Notes under the pieces: generated by a model
Told to the model about the DNA's origin: nothing
The model's input: the letters and a program-made list of their open reading frames with translations, nothing else
Databases searched by the model: none
Translations under genes and position numbers: made by a program
Assembly: GCA_029959085.1 (NCBI GenBank)
Contig: JARWIR010000018.1
Location: forward strand, 4,216,001 to 4,280,000
Direction: 5' to 3'
Length of the DNA stretch: 64,000 nt
Origin: Nemophila menziesii
Lineage: Eukaryota > Streptophyta > Magnoliopsida > Boraginales > Hydrophyllaceae
Part shown: piece after piece, positions 20,901-29,945 of the stretch
How positions within the stretch are numbered: the stretch's first letter is position 1
Layout of the letters: every line of letters begins with the position of its first letter

Positions 20901-21252
20901 GAGGAGATTCAATTGAAGGCTTCTTTTTAGGAATAATCTCCCCCGGTTCTCTCACAGGTTCATAGGCAAGACGCCTATACTTCGGATTTTCAGAATTTAG
21001 AGCTGCCACTGTTTCGGTCAGCTCCTCCATCATCTCAGGTGAATCTAATGTTAAAGCAGCCTGCAAGATGTCATCAAAATTTAAACAATTAAATACCTCT
21101 TGCGATGCTTGCTCTACTACATCCATTCTGAAGCAATCTTCTTGAGAATCTGAGAATCTTGAGAATCTGGGAATATATGCTCTACTACATCCATTCTGAA
21201 GCAATCTTCTTGAGAAACTGAAAGATACAAGTGACTCATCAAATAAATGCAT
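17974..21252 (-). CDS. pol: Athila pol: RT, RNase H and integrase, open frame (5' part of pol missing)
   Basis: 1092 codons, ATG 21252 to stop 17974. Residues 1-110 correspond to the linker after protease. The RT spans about 170-430 with the catalytic motif 'FMDDF' (D367, D368) and D303 in 'FLDGYSG'. RNase H spans about 508-625 with D514, E555, D580 and D623. The 'ADHLSRLEG' motif precedes a spacer. The integrase zinc finger is H724, H731, C762, C765. The integrase core has D794, D853 and E889, a correct D-D-35-E triad. The C-terminal domain ('GPYIVTKV...HGAIEIE') has no chromodomain that I can see. All key residues are present, so the enzyme part looks competent. The start codon is only the first ATG left after truncation: gag and protease should be fused upstream and are gone. 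Confidence 0.9.
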   Translation of the reverse strand: MHLFDESLVSFSFSRRLLQNGCSRAYIPRFSRFSDSQEDCFRMDVVEQASQEVFNCLNFDDILQAALTLDSPEMMEELTETVAALNSENPKYRRLAYEPVREPGEIIPKKKPSIESPPELEEKPLPAHLRYAYLGTNETLPVIVSANLTGPQEDKLLRVLRANKEAIGWTIADIKGISPSYCQHKIILEDVNARSVEGQRRLMPVMKDVVKKEVIKLLDAGIIYPISSSEWVSPVQCVPKKGGMTTILNDKNEAIPSRTVVGWRVCMDYRKLNKATRKDHFPLPFIDQMLDKLAGREYYCFLDGYSGYNQIYVAPEDQHKTTFTCPFGTFAYRRMPFGLCNAPATFQRCMMDIFWDMIDNFLEVFMDDFSVFGDDFDICLDNLEKVLVRCKETDLVLNWEKCHFMVREGIVLGHKVSSVGLEVDRAKIEVIKTLPPPVSVKGVRSFLGHAGFYRRFIKDFSKIAKPLCNLLEKDCKFLFDEACLTAFKAIKEKLISAPIVLPPDWNLPFEVMCDASDLCMGAVLGQRKEKVFHSIYYASKTFSGAQINYTVTEKELLAVVYSFDKFRSYLLGAKVIVYTDHSAIRFLMEKKDAKPRLIRWVLLLQEFDLEIKDRKGCENQVADHLSRLEGSEMNSGTEAVREEFPDESLFVVRDYEAPWYADIANLVVSGVFPEGSTYQERKRLAHRARQFFWEDPFLYKVCADQMIRRCVAREETQAIIAGCHDSLYGGHFKGDRTAAKVFQSGFYWPSLIKDCHEYVKKCTRCQFTGNISKRDEMPRNNVLEVEIFDVWGIDFMGPFVPSNGNLYILLAVDYVSKWVEAVALPTNDSRVVIKFLKSHIFTRHGTPRVIISDGGSHFVNKYLKTILEKYGVRHRVSTAYHPQSNGQAEVSNREVKSILEKTVGPTRKDWSMKLDDALWAYRTAFKTPVGASPYRMVYGKACHLPLELEMGAYWAIAQLNLDPILAGKNRMMKLNELDEFRLHAYENAKLYKENTKKWHDNRIRPKNFEVGQKVLKYNSKFSNFPGKLRSKWSGPYIVTKVTPHGAIEIEHPLENRTFMVNGHRLKIYHGGENTNRSEDPHPGENMYLLETP
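21110..21215 (-). repeat. 38-bp direct repeat (period 68) at the start of pol
   Basis: 21110-21147 and 21178-21215 are the same 38 bases starting TGCTCTACTAC. The original copy encodes '[14 protein letters not shown]'. The second copy is read in another frame ('[12 protein letters not shown]'). The first 36 or so residues of the open frame are therefore not native pol sequence. Confidence 0.85.
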
Positions 21253-21590
21253 TAAACATTTTCCTAACTACTAGAGGTTGTTATTTTCTAACTTTTAGTT
21301 CATAAGTTAAGCGAGTTATACTCGCTCAAGGTTTCCTATATTTTAAACTTAACTTCTACGCATTGCTGATTAATCCTATTTATCCGTTATTAAATTTCTT
21401 CATGCACATACGTTACGCATTTTGCGAAATCTTTCAAAACACACAATTTCCTATCATTAATTTGCTAAAACCAGGCTAAAAAAAGGAGAATTCACTACAT
21501 TCTACATCTATTCCTTATACCAACATTTTTTACAAATTTTATTGTTTTTTAAGAAATTAATAACAAAACGATAAATGAGGAAAATGAATA
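21253..21590. other. Unassigned junction sequence upstream of pol
   Basis: AT-rich. No gag, protease or LTR similarity is seen. A small hairpin (AGCGAGT-TAT-ACTCGCT) lies at 21310-21326. Confidence 0.4.
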
Positions 21591-21950
21591 CCCTATCCCA
21601 ACGCACATCTGAGTAGTGTCCGCAAAACTCGAAAAAGACTCAAAAAATAAATAAAATTACCAATATACATTAATAAAATAAAAGAGTTTAAGGAAAGGGT
21701 TTATGAGACATTACGAGGTCGTATCACATCTCCTGAAAAACGCGGTCAAAATAGGTCTTAGTAATTTCCTCCCCGATTTTCACCATGATGCGCTCAATAT
21801 CTCGCATTAGGTTCAACTGGTTCATGATATTGTTGTGCTGTAACTTTTCTACTCTTGCAATTCTATTCATCAGTGAAACGACCCACACTAGGGGACCGGT
21901 TTCAAAGTTATACATACATCTTCATGGAGATGAGGAAGAACAGTGATCAT
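21591..21950 (-). pseudogene. C-terminal relic of another Athila ORF2 copy with its hairpin
   Basis: On the minus strand a 63-codon frame (21915-21724) is a Leu/Ile/Glu-rich coiled coil ('VSLMNRIARVEKLQHNNI', 'LNLMRDIERIMVKIGEEI'). It is followed by AT-rich sequence and a decayed hairpin at 21611-21630 with flanking 'AAAACTCGAAAAAGACTC'. The order and spacing copy the ORF2 end of element B (15431-15700). This is the tail of a third or fourth Athila copy, in the same orientation as B. The rest is missing. Confidence 0.55.
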
Positions 21951-22322
21951 CTGTAATTGGTTATTTCCCTTTTTCTTTAGCCAGAACTATACACCTCTCA
22001 CTTTGTAAATATTTGAAGACCATACCTCCGATAACAGACTAGGCAGAATGACTAAATCCATTATAGATTAAAGCCGTGAAGAACATAGTCTAGACCTCCA
22101 AAGAGAAAACTATGTGGAATGCCTAAACATGTTGAAGAGTGATCTATAAAGATGGAAACCGGATGCGCGACACAATTTATCATCGAACTTTTGAATTTAA
22201 CTTAAAGTTTAATCCAACATATTAAGAAATTACATCCGAAGACTTGGACCTAATGTATATAAAGGACACAATATATGCATTAGTGTATAGGTGTGCGACA
22301 AAACCGTTCTCTCACTTCTGCT
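21951..22322. other. Unassigned sequence between Athila relics and the inverted repeat
   Basis: No open frame or repeat that I can recognise. Confidence 0.4.
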
Positions 22323-23719
22323 AATGCATCAAAGAAAGCTTGGTTCAAAAGAATTATCCTCCTGATACAAAAACCAAATATTCAACAAAATATTTAAAAT
22401 TTTAGAATATGTTGATCTATAAATAATTAACATGATTTTTTTAGTAAACAAACTTTAATTGAGGTTAACATTACCTGGACTAATCTGATATGAAAAAAGT
22501 GTACATGTCACATTTATACACTTTAATTCCAAAGGTTTTCGAATAAGCATTCAATCAGATTGAACAACATAACACTAATAGCATTTTACATTATTAAACC
22601 ACGTAAATATGCCTTTTTTTAAGATTGAATAGCATAGTCTATAATGCAATAGTAATTTGCTACCATTTGAAACACTTATGTATATCTGGCCAAAAACATA
22701 ACACACGGACCAATAAAAAAAATAACTATATTAAGTATTTAAATCTTGATCTTGTATTACCATAAACTACCTGATTTGACTAAGCTACATTCTGCATAAA
22801 GAGATATAGAGTGATAAAAACTTCATAGGTACCTTAAATATCTGCAATTAATCTAAAAAAACATTAAAATTTCCAAAAAATCGAAGTTAGAAACAATAAT
22901 CAATATATTAAATTTCCTTACAAATCTATAAATCTGTAAATTTGCAACTAATAAGCATTCACGATTTCATTTGTGCTCATCATTTTCTCTGATGAATAAA
23001 TAACTAAATAAATAAATAAATAATAAATTATCAAATATAACAAGGTATAAATAGAGAAATCAAATAGTACATTGTGTTGGTTATATGCATCGATGGACAA
23101 CTTAGTTATCTCCATAATGGTGAAATCCCAAACAAAAAAAAAAGACATAATAAAAATATTGTATTATTTGAAAAATAAATAGATTGGAGAGATTATATTT
23201 ATTTTAAGACGAGAGAGGGGAGAGGAATGAGGATAAAATAAAGAACAAGAATAATTAGATATTGGATGCTACATTGGGGGAGCGTTTTTTATATATATTT
23301 TGTTACAGAGGGTCTCAGGTTGAACCCGAGAATTAACTTCTTCTTTTTTACCCGATGGACAAATCTTTGGGCTAGTTTTTTTCAATTTTAGTCGGGATAT
23401 TAATTAAATTCAAGGTGGGTTGAAAAATTTTAGGGTTAGACAAGATTAGGTTGGATTTTTGAATGGTCTTTGCTGAATTTTAGTTTTGGGTATTATCCAA
23501 CATTACTTTTAGCTAAGTGTGTTAAAAAAAATTTAAATTGTTATATTAGAAATAAATTTTTTGAAAAAATAACCACTGTGGGCTCAAACCCACTTTAACT
23601 ATTGTTTAAACGCACACTCTGTCCCTCACTATATATACATAATAGTAATCATGAAACCTTACTACATACTCAATATAGGGTTTCGATTTGTTTCATTTTT
23701 TGCTTAGGGTTTTGAAACA

Positions 23720-24895
23720 ATGGAGGATAGCAGAGCCGCCCGTCCTAGGCAAGTGCAACAAGGGCCTCTGCACAAGACCCTTTCAATATGAAACAAAACC
23801 ATTTTCAATTCCTAATAAAATTTGTATGTTTTCTCTTAATTTACTAGATCTATCGTAATTATCATTATAAACAAAAAATAGTATACCTATATTTCAACAT
23901 GATATATTTTAAATATTATACGATTCATCAAATCTTCAAGGTCGAGGTAATTTATATTTTAAAAATATATATTTAATTTTTTTTATATTATATGATTAAG
24001 TATAATAAATATATTAATTTTATAATTTGTTAATGATTTAAATTATAATTATAAATCTTGCATTAGATGGTGGATTTTTTTTTGTCTGTTGTAATTTTTT
24101 TTTCAAGTTGCAAATACTTTTGTGGCAAACAATCATTAAGTTGTAAGTTGTTTGTACTCTTTTTTATTTTCTCAAAATAATGCAAGTTGCAATATAGATC
24201 TTACAAATTATATATGCTTGTAACAATTTTTGGAAAAAAATAGTGTTTACAATTTACAAATTGTATGCAAATAGAAATTACAATATGGTTTGTTTAAAAT
24301 TTAAAAAAAAAAGCTGTTTTGATAATTTATCATTCTTATAGAATTTTTTTAATACAACATTTTTTTTTTCAAAAGATTTTTTTTAATATGTCTGTAAGCC
24401 TGCAACATGTGAATCTGTCCTTCTTAATTGTTTTATATATATATTAGAAGCATAGAATTTAAATTATTGTTTATTAAACATATTATTTATATATATATCA
24501 AAATTAAATATTACAGTAATTAAAAGATCAAGAAATTAAATAAAAATTGATTAGTTGATGTTAACAATAATTTTTTTAAAATTTATTAAGCTCGATTAAA
24601 GTGATATAAAGAATCATTGAAAATTATCTTAAAATAAATTATTACTTAATAATGTAACTATTCTAATCTAATATGCTAAAAAATATTTTATGTTATTTTA
24701 TTGAATGTTAGAAATTTATTTATAGAGTTTATAATAATAAATTTAAGTATTTTTCTTTATATTATAACATATTTTCGATACAAAGGCCCAATTTGAAATT
24801 TTTACCTCTTCTCTAATAGCAGAAGAGAGTTGGGTTGACATTAGATTTGACGATTGGAGAGGATTTGGTTTCATCAAGCCAACGACAACGGTATG
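23720..24895 (+). pseudogene. Cold-shock-domain gene copy 1, split by an insertion and frameshifted
   Basis: ATG 23720 opens 'MEDSR' as in copy 2. The frame is then interrupted by 1081 inserted bases (23735-24815). After the insertion the CSD-coding sequence resumes ('FDDWRGFGFIKP' if read in the right frame), but two bases are missing relative to copy 2, so the frame is lost. It ends near 24895, about one third into the domain. The leader and TATA-like sequence upstream (about 23630-23719) match those of copies 2 and 3. Confidence 0.7.
23735..24815. mobile_element. Probable hAT-type insertion with 8-bp target duplication
   Basis: The identical eight bases ATAGCAGA flank it at 23727-23734 and 24816-24823. 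The uninterrupted sequence in copy 2 (25128-25145) has that string only once, so this is a clean insertion. The left end (GCCGCCCGTCCTAGGCAAG) resembles termini of plant hAT relatives, and an inverted GGGCCTCTG/AAAGGCCC pair lies inside each end. There is no coding capacity, and the interior is very AT-rich. The hAT class is inferred from the 8-bp duplication and from the left end only. Confidence 0.55.
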
Positions 24896-25033
24896 ATGTC
24901 TAAAAACAACACACCAAAACACTAATACAATATTCCACATAGACCGGGTTGATCTAGCTAAGTGTGTTAAAAAAATATTAAAATTGTCACCTACCCTACA
25001 AACAATTCATTATACGCACCCTCTGTCTCTCAC

Positions 25034-25041
25034 TATATATA
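25034..25041 (+). promoter_or_regulatory. TATA-like box before CSD copy 2
   Basis: TATATATA lies 84 bases before the ATG, in a context (CTCTCACTATATATACATAA) kept in all three copies. Confidence 0.45.
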
Positions 25042-25124
25042 CATAATAGTAAACATGAAACCTTACTCAATACTCAATTTAGTATTTAGATTTATTTTCA
25101 TTTCTTGCTTAGGGTTTTGAAACG

Positions 25125-25400
25125 ATGGAGGATAGCAGAAGAGAGAGTGGGTTTGTCATTAGATTTGACGATTGGAGAAGTTTTTGTTTCATCAAGCCAA
25201 ATAATAGTGGTGACGTCGTTGTTCAATTTTCTAATATCATAACCGACTCTAATGTTCGCTACCGTGCATACAACTCTATGATGGCCAATAGGTTGAGTTT
25301 TATGCCCTCAAAGAGGGGCCAAAAGTAAGTCTCTTGATGCTTTGGTCTCAGCTGTTGAGAATGGTTTGAAAAGAAGCATGGGTAATTGGAATCGTGGTAG
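25125..25400 (+). pseudogene. Cold-shock-domain protein gene copy 2
   Basis: CSD proteins bind single-stranded RNA/DNA and act as nucleic-acid chaperones. ATG 25125 opens 67 codons ('MEDSRRESGFVIRFDDWRSF', then 'CFIKPNNSGDVVVQFSNI'). The RNP1-like site reads FCFIKP instead of the usual GFGFI, and the RNP2-like site reads VVVQFS instead of VFVHFS, so two aromatic/His positions are altered. The frame stops at 25328. Another frame then stays open to about 25400, reading 'SKSLDALVSAVENGLKRS' and 'MGNWNRGS', the expected end of the domain and start of a Gly-rich tail. A frameshift, or an intron starting at the GTAAGT here, separates them. It is probably a pseudogene. Plant CSD proteins usually continue with Gly-rich and CCHC parts, and these are missing. 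Confidence 0.6.
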
Positions 25401-25436
25401 CAGATATTGTTCTACCACGATTCCAATTACCCATGC
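25376..25436. repeat. Central hairpin of the inverted repeat (25-bp perfect stem)
   Basis: 25376-25400 and 25412-25436 are exact reverse complements (GCATGGGTAATTGGAATCGT and onward) around an 11-base loop. Both arms lie in the CSD tail-coding sequence, so two genes were joined tail to tail. Confidence 0.9.
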
Positions 25437-25699
25437 TCCTTTTAAAACCATTATCAACAGTTGAGACCAAAACATCAAGAGCCTTTCTTTTTCCCCCTCT
25501 TTGAGGGCATAAAACTCAACCTTTTGGCTAGCATACAGTTGTATACATGGTAGCGAACATTAGAGTCGGTCCTAATATCAGAAAAGTGAACAATAACGTC
25601 ACCGTTTCCGTCACCACTATTATTTGGCTTGATGAAACCAAATCTTCTCCAATCGTCAATTTTAATGACAAACCCACTCTCTCTTCTGATATCCTCCAT
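25412..25699 (-). pseudogene. Cold-shock-domain protein gene copy 3 (best preserved)
   Basis: ATG at 25699 opens 74 codons: 'MEDIRRESGFVIKIDDWRRF', then 'GFIKPNNSGDGNGDVIVHFS', 'DIRTDSNVRYHVYN'. RNP1-like RFGFIKP and RNP2-like VIVHFSDI are both intact, so this copy keeps the nucleic-acid-binding face. The stop is at 25475. A +1 frame beyond it reads 'KALDVLVSTVDNGFKR' and 'SMGNWNRG', which aligns with the last strand of the CSD and a Gly-rich tail, so the true gene was longer. The frame can be extended upstream to 25732, but 25699 aligns with the ATG of copies 1 and 2. The gene is convergent with copy 2 (tail to tail). Confidence 0.65.
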
Positions 25700-25782
25700 C
25701 GTTTCAAAACCATAAGCAAGAAGTGAAAACAAATCTAAATCCTAAATTGATTATTGAGTAAGGTTTCTTGTTTACTATTATG

Positions 25783-25790
25783 TATATATA
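25783..25790 (-). promoter_or_regulatory. TATA-like box before CSD copy 3
   Basis: This is the minus-strand counterpart of 25034-25041, 84 bases before the ATG at 25699. Confidence 0.45.
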
Positions 25791-27010
25791 GTGAGAGACA
25801 GAGGATGCGTATAATGAATTGTTTGTATAATGAAATGTTTGTAGGCAGGGTAGGTGACAATTTTAATATTATTTAACACGCTTAGCTAAGAGTAATGTTG
25901 GCAAAACTAGGGCTGAGCAAAGACCATTTAAAAATCCAACCCGGTCTATTTTAACCCTAAATATGTTTAACCCACCTAGAATTTAATTAATAATCCAAAG
26001 TAAAATTAAAAAAACTAGTTCAAAGATTTGGCCTTCGCGTAAAAAAGAAGAAGTTAATTCTCGGGTTCATCCCCAAGACCCGGTTCTTTAACAAAAAATA
26101 TATATAAAACTCTCTCGAAATCTATCGTCCAATATCTATTACTCTTGTTTTTAATTTTATCCACACTCCTTTCCCTCTCTCATCTCAAAAGAAATCTAGC
26201 CTCTCAAATCTATTTATTTTTAAAGAATACAACCTTTATATTCGGTCTTTTTTTATGTTTGGGATATTACCATCATGGAGATAACTAAGTTGTCCATCGG
26301 TACATATAAACAACACAAGGTAATATTTGATTTATATTTTTATACCTTAATATATTTGATACTTTATTATTTATTTATTTATTCATCATACAAAAATGAT
26401 GAACCAAATTGAAATCGTACGATTGCAAATTTACAGATTTTTAAGAAAATTTAATAAATTAATTATTGCTTCTAAGTTCTAGTTTTTGGAATTTTTAATG
26501 TTTTTTTATATAATTTAAAATCTTTAAGGTACCTACGATGATTTGATCAGTCTATATCTCTCTATGTTGTAGCTTAGTCAAATCAGGTAGTTTATGATTA
26601 TATAAGTTAAAAATTTACATAGTTTAATATAGTTATTTTTTGATTTGTCCTTGCGTTATGTTGTTAGCCATATATACATTAGTGTTTCAAATGGTAGCAC
26701 ATTACTATTTCATTATAGACTATGATATTCAATCATAGAAAATGTACTCTATGTTATATTTTTAGTCAACTATACTGATTTACGTGGTTTAATAATGAGA
26801 AATGATATTAGTGTTATGTCGTTCAATATGATTGATTGCTCATTCGAAAACCTTAGGTAATGTTAACCTCAATAAAAGCAGGTTTACTATAATAAGATCA
26901 CGTTAATAATTTATAGATCAATATATACTAAAATGACAAAATTATTGTTGAATATTTTGATTTTGTATCAAGAGGGATAGTTATTTTAAACCAAGCTTTC
27001 TCTGATGCAT

Positions 27011-27945
27011 TTTGATGAGTGTTTACAGAATCTAGAGAAGGTGTTAATTAGATGCAAGGAAATCTAATTTGGTTTTGAACTGGGAGAAGTGTCATTTCAT
27101 GGTTTGTGAGGGTATAGTGTTGGGACACAAGGTTTCAAGTTTAGGTTTAGAAGTTGATCTTGCAAAGATTGATGATTTCTCTAAGACTGCTAAGCCGTTG
27201 TGTAACTTACTCGGGAAGGAAACCAAATTCTTTTTTGATGAGGCTTGCATGGCGGCATTCAAAGAGATCAAGGAGAAGCTTAAATCCGCATCTATTATAT
27301 TAGCTCCTGATTCGAAAATTCTGTTTCAAGTTATCTATGATGCTAGTGATCTTGCTATGGGCGCTGTTTTGGGATAGAGAAAGGATAAGGTATTTCATTA
27401 TATCTACTATGCGGGTAAGACTTTCAAAAGTGCTCAAATTAATTATATTGTAACTGAGAAAGAGATATTAGATGTTGTGTATGCATTTGACAAGTTTCCT
27501 TCCTATCTTCTTGGGGAGAAAGTTCTTTTGAATACTGATCATTCCGTTATCAAATACCTTATGGAGAAGAAAGATGCAAAGCCGCGTTTGATCAGATGGG
27601 TATTATTGTTACAAGAGTTTGACTTAGAGATTCGAGATCAAAGGGTTTTGATAATTAGGTTTTAGATCATTTGTCGCGTCTTGAAGGTTCCGAGTTTAAT
27701 AACGGGGCCGAGTTGGTCGAAGAAGAGTTTCCTGATGAGAGTCTATTTTCGATATACAATACTGATACTCCTTGGTACGTAGATATAGTAAATCTCATTG
27801 TTAGTGGTTCTTTTCCTGAAAGAGCTACCTCACAAGAGAGGAAGAGATTAATGCAACGAAAAAATCGATTCTTTTGGGAGGATCCTTTCCTCTACAAAAC
27901 ATGTGGTGATTAGATGGTGAGAATATGCATACTTGAGAGAATATT
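27011..27945 (+). pseudogene. pol: Unit 1: RT end, RNase H and start of integrase
   Basis: The first unit begins inside RT, at '[12 protein letters not shown]'. RNase H pieces follow: 'IYDASDLAMGAVLG', a TAG stop at 27375-27377, '[13 protein letters not shown]', then a frameshift near 27660 and 'MSRLEGSEFNNG'. The frame ends at 'EDPFLYKTCGD' and the first residues of the integrase zinc-finger region before the LINE piece. At 27161-27180 'AKIDDFSK' replaces a 38-residue stretch of element B, an in-frame deletion of 29 codons. Confidence 0.8.
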
Positions 27946-27964
27946 GTAATGCATTTGGTTAACG

Positions 27965-29945
27965 AATTAATTTACACAAGTCGCCTATTTTTTCTGTAAA
28001 AATACCCCTAAGTAGGTGAAAATGAAAATTTCTCAACGTTTGTATATTGGAATTACCAATGATTTGGGTAATTATTTAGGGGTTTTAACCATTAATAGTG
28101 CTAATAGTGAAAATCTTAATTATATTAAAGAAATATTATTGGCTAAGTCACCTAGTTGGGTTACTTTATTACTTTCGGAAGGTGGGAAAGAAATCCTTAT
28201 TAAAGTTGTCTATAAGAAATTCTTAACTACGCGATGTCTATTTGAGAATTCACGAACATTTTATGCAAATCATTATTGAGTATTGTGGCTAATTTATGTC
28301 GGATGTGGGGAACAAAAAGAAAATTCACTTGGTTAATTTGAAGAAATTGTCAAGATCGAGAAGAATTGAAAGATTGGGGTTTAGATAATTTAATAAAATG
28401 AATATTCTATTTGGCTAATTAGGCATGGAGTTTGTTGAATAATCAGAACTCCTTTGCATACAAAACTTTTAAAGACATTTATTTCCCTAATTGCGGTTTG
28501 TGGGATACAAAACATTAAAATAGAAAATTATGGAGTTGGGCAAGTTTCTTTAAGGGTCTTCAGTTTCTTAAAAAGCATATGATTTGGCAAATCAGAAATG
28601 GAAAAAGTATACATATTTGGAGTCTCTGTTGGCTTAGTAAAATTGTCATCTTAGATAAACCAAGCGATTGTTGTTGAATCGGGATACGGTTGGAAGAATG
28701 AACTTGTTTATGATTTATTAACTCAAATTTTCGCTCAGTTTATAGTAATATTTCCGAGATGTTAGATTAATGATGAGGATAAAATTATTTGGCCTTATAG
28801 CAAAAATGATGAATATTCAACCAAATCAGGGTATCATATACTTGTTAATGACGAGGTAGCAGCTGAGACTCAGACTTCCAATCTGGGTAAGACTAGAAAT
28901 AATTGTACTTGGGATATTAGATGGATGAATAACGGTCCTACTAGGATTTAAAAAATGTGCTAGAGAGTTTGTAACAATGCAATTCCGGTCAAAAATAATG
29001 TTAAGAAGAAAAATGTGTTAACAATGAAGTTTTTTAATGGTGTGAACTAGATAAGGAGGACATGAATCATCTTATTCTTAAATGTCCTTTCAGTATGAAG
29101 TGTGGGCTTTGACACCATTACAAATCAAGATTGATAAATATTTGAATGAAATTTTTTCTGATTGGTTTATAAAAGTAATCAAGGAATATTCTAAAATTGG
29201 ATGGGAAGTCAAGATTGTGACAGGTTATATTCTTATCATAATGTGGAACTTATGGAAAAAAGAATAAAGTGTTTTCATGAAGGTAGGGAATGGTGCGCCT
29301 GCAATATCTTAGATAAATCAAAAGAAACTTGTTTCTAGACATTGTAGACCATGCAATGATTGGGAGAAAAATCTTTTTGAAAAAAGGGCGAGTGGTGAAC
29401 ATGGTCAAAGTAATAACCCTACGATGGAGGATGATACTGATATAGTCTGGATGTGTGATGTTTTTTTAAGGCAAATAAAGAACCTACTGATATTGTTACA
29501 ATTGGTATTGATAAAGATGAAAAAATTAATAGGAAGGTTAATATCATATGTAAGGTCAATAGAGTGATTTATGGAGAAGTTTGGGCCTTAATTATGGTCA
29601 TGAGGTCGTGTTAAGACCTTTTTGAGTTAGAGAGTCTCTTTTTACTCTGACAATCTTGAATTAGTTCAAGAAATCTTGGGTTTGACAGAACTTCATTGGA
29701 GTCTTGAACCTATTCATTCGGAAGTTATAAAATAGTTAAATCAGTCTTCTAGTTGGAAAGTTGTCCATATTGAAAGAAGATATAACTCTACAGCGGATGC
29801 ACTAGCTAAGTGCACTAAAAGGAATATTGATTTATCTAACTGGAGGGACTATTCTCTTATTGCTTCTAATACATTTTTTACTAATCTTTGTAATACCTAT
29901 AGATAGTTTTGGTGGTTTTTATTGACAAAAAAAAGTAGGGAGGTT
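27965..29945 (+). pseudogene. Unit 1: 5'-truncated LINE (L1-like) fragment
   Basis: Broken frames give, in order, the end of a LINE RT ('FFCKNTPK', 'DLGNYLGV', 'LLSEGGKEILIK'), the connection region ('IWQIRNGKSIHIWS'), a zf-RVT-like stretch ('FPFSMKCGL' context near 29070) and an RNase H end ('VVHIERRYNSTADALAKCT'). This order is that of plant L1-clade ORF2. Many stops are present. An A-rich run (about 29928) ends it. It occupies the place where the integrase of the host element should continue, and integrase does not resume afterwards. Confidence 0.75.

Larger units (their letters stand above)
12328..21252 (-). mobile_element. Element B: Athila element lacking 5' LTR, gag and protease
   Basis: Read on the minus strand: RT-RNase H-integrase frame (21252-17974), palindrome block, ORF2 (16829-15513), 3' non-coding region, PPT (14037-14022) and 3' LTR (14021-12328). 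Homology to the array units shows that protease should lie directly upstream of 21252. Instead there is unrelated sequence and then an ORF2-end relic of another copy. The long open frames suggest that this copy has decayed little since it was truncated. Confidence 0.85.
22323..27010. repeat. Large imperfect inverted repeat carrying cold-shock-domain genes
   Basis: The outer edges match in inverted orientation: 22323-22350 reads AATGCATCAAAGAAAGCTTG and 26990-27010 carries its complement. Long inverted matches continue inward (for example 22530-22800 against 26560-26850, and 23030-23130 against 26270-26370). The centre is the hairpin at 25376-25436. The right arm is about 1.6 kb. The left arm is 3.1 kb because it contains a 1.08-kb insertion and a second partial copy of the CSD gene with its promoter. 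The arms differ at many positions, so the duplication is not recent. Confidence 0.8.
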
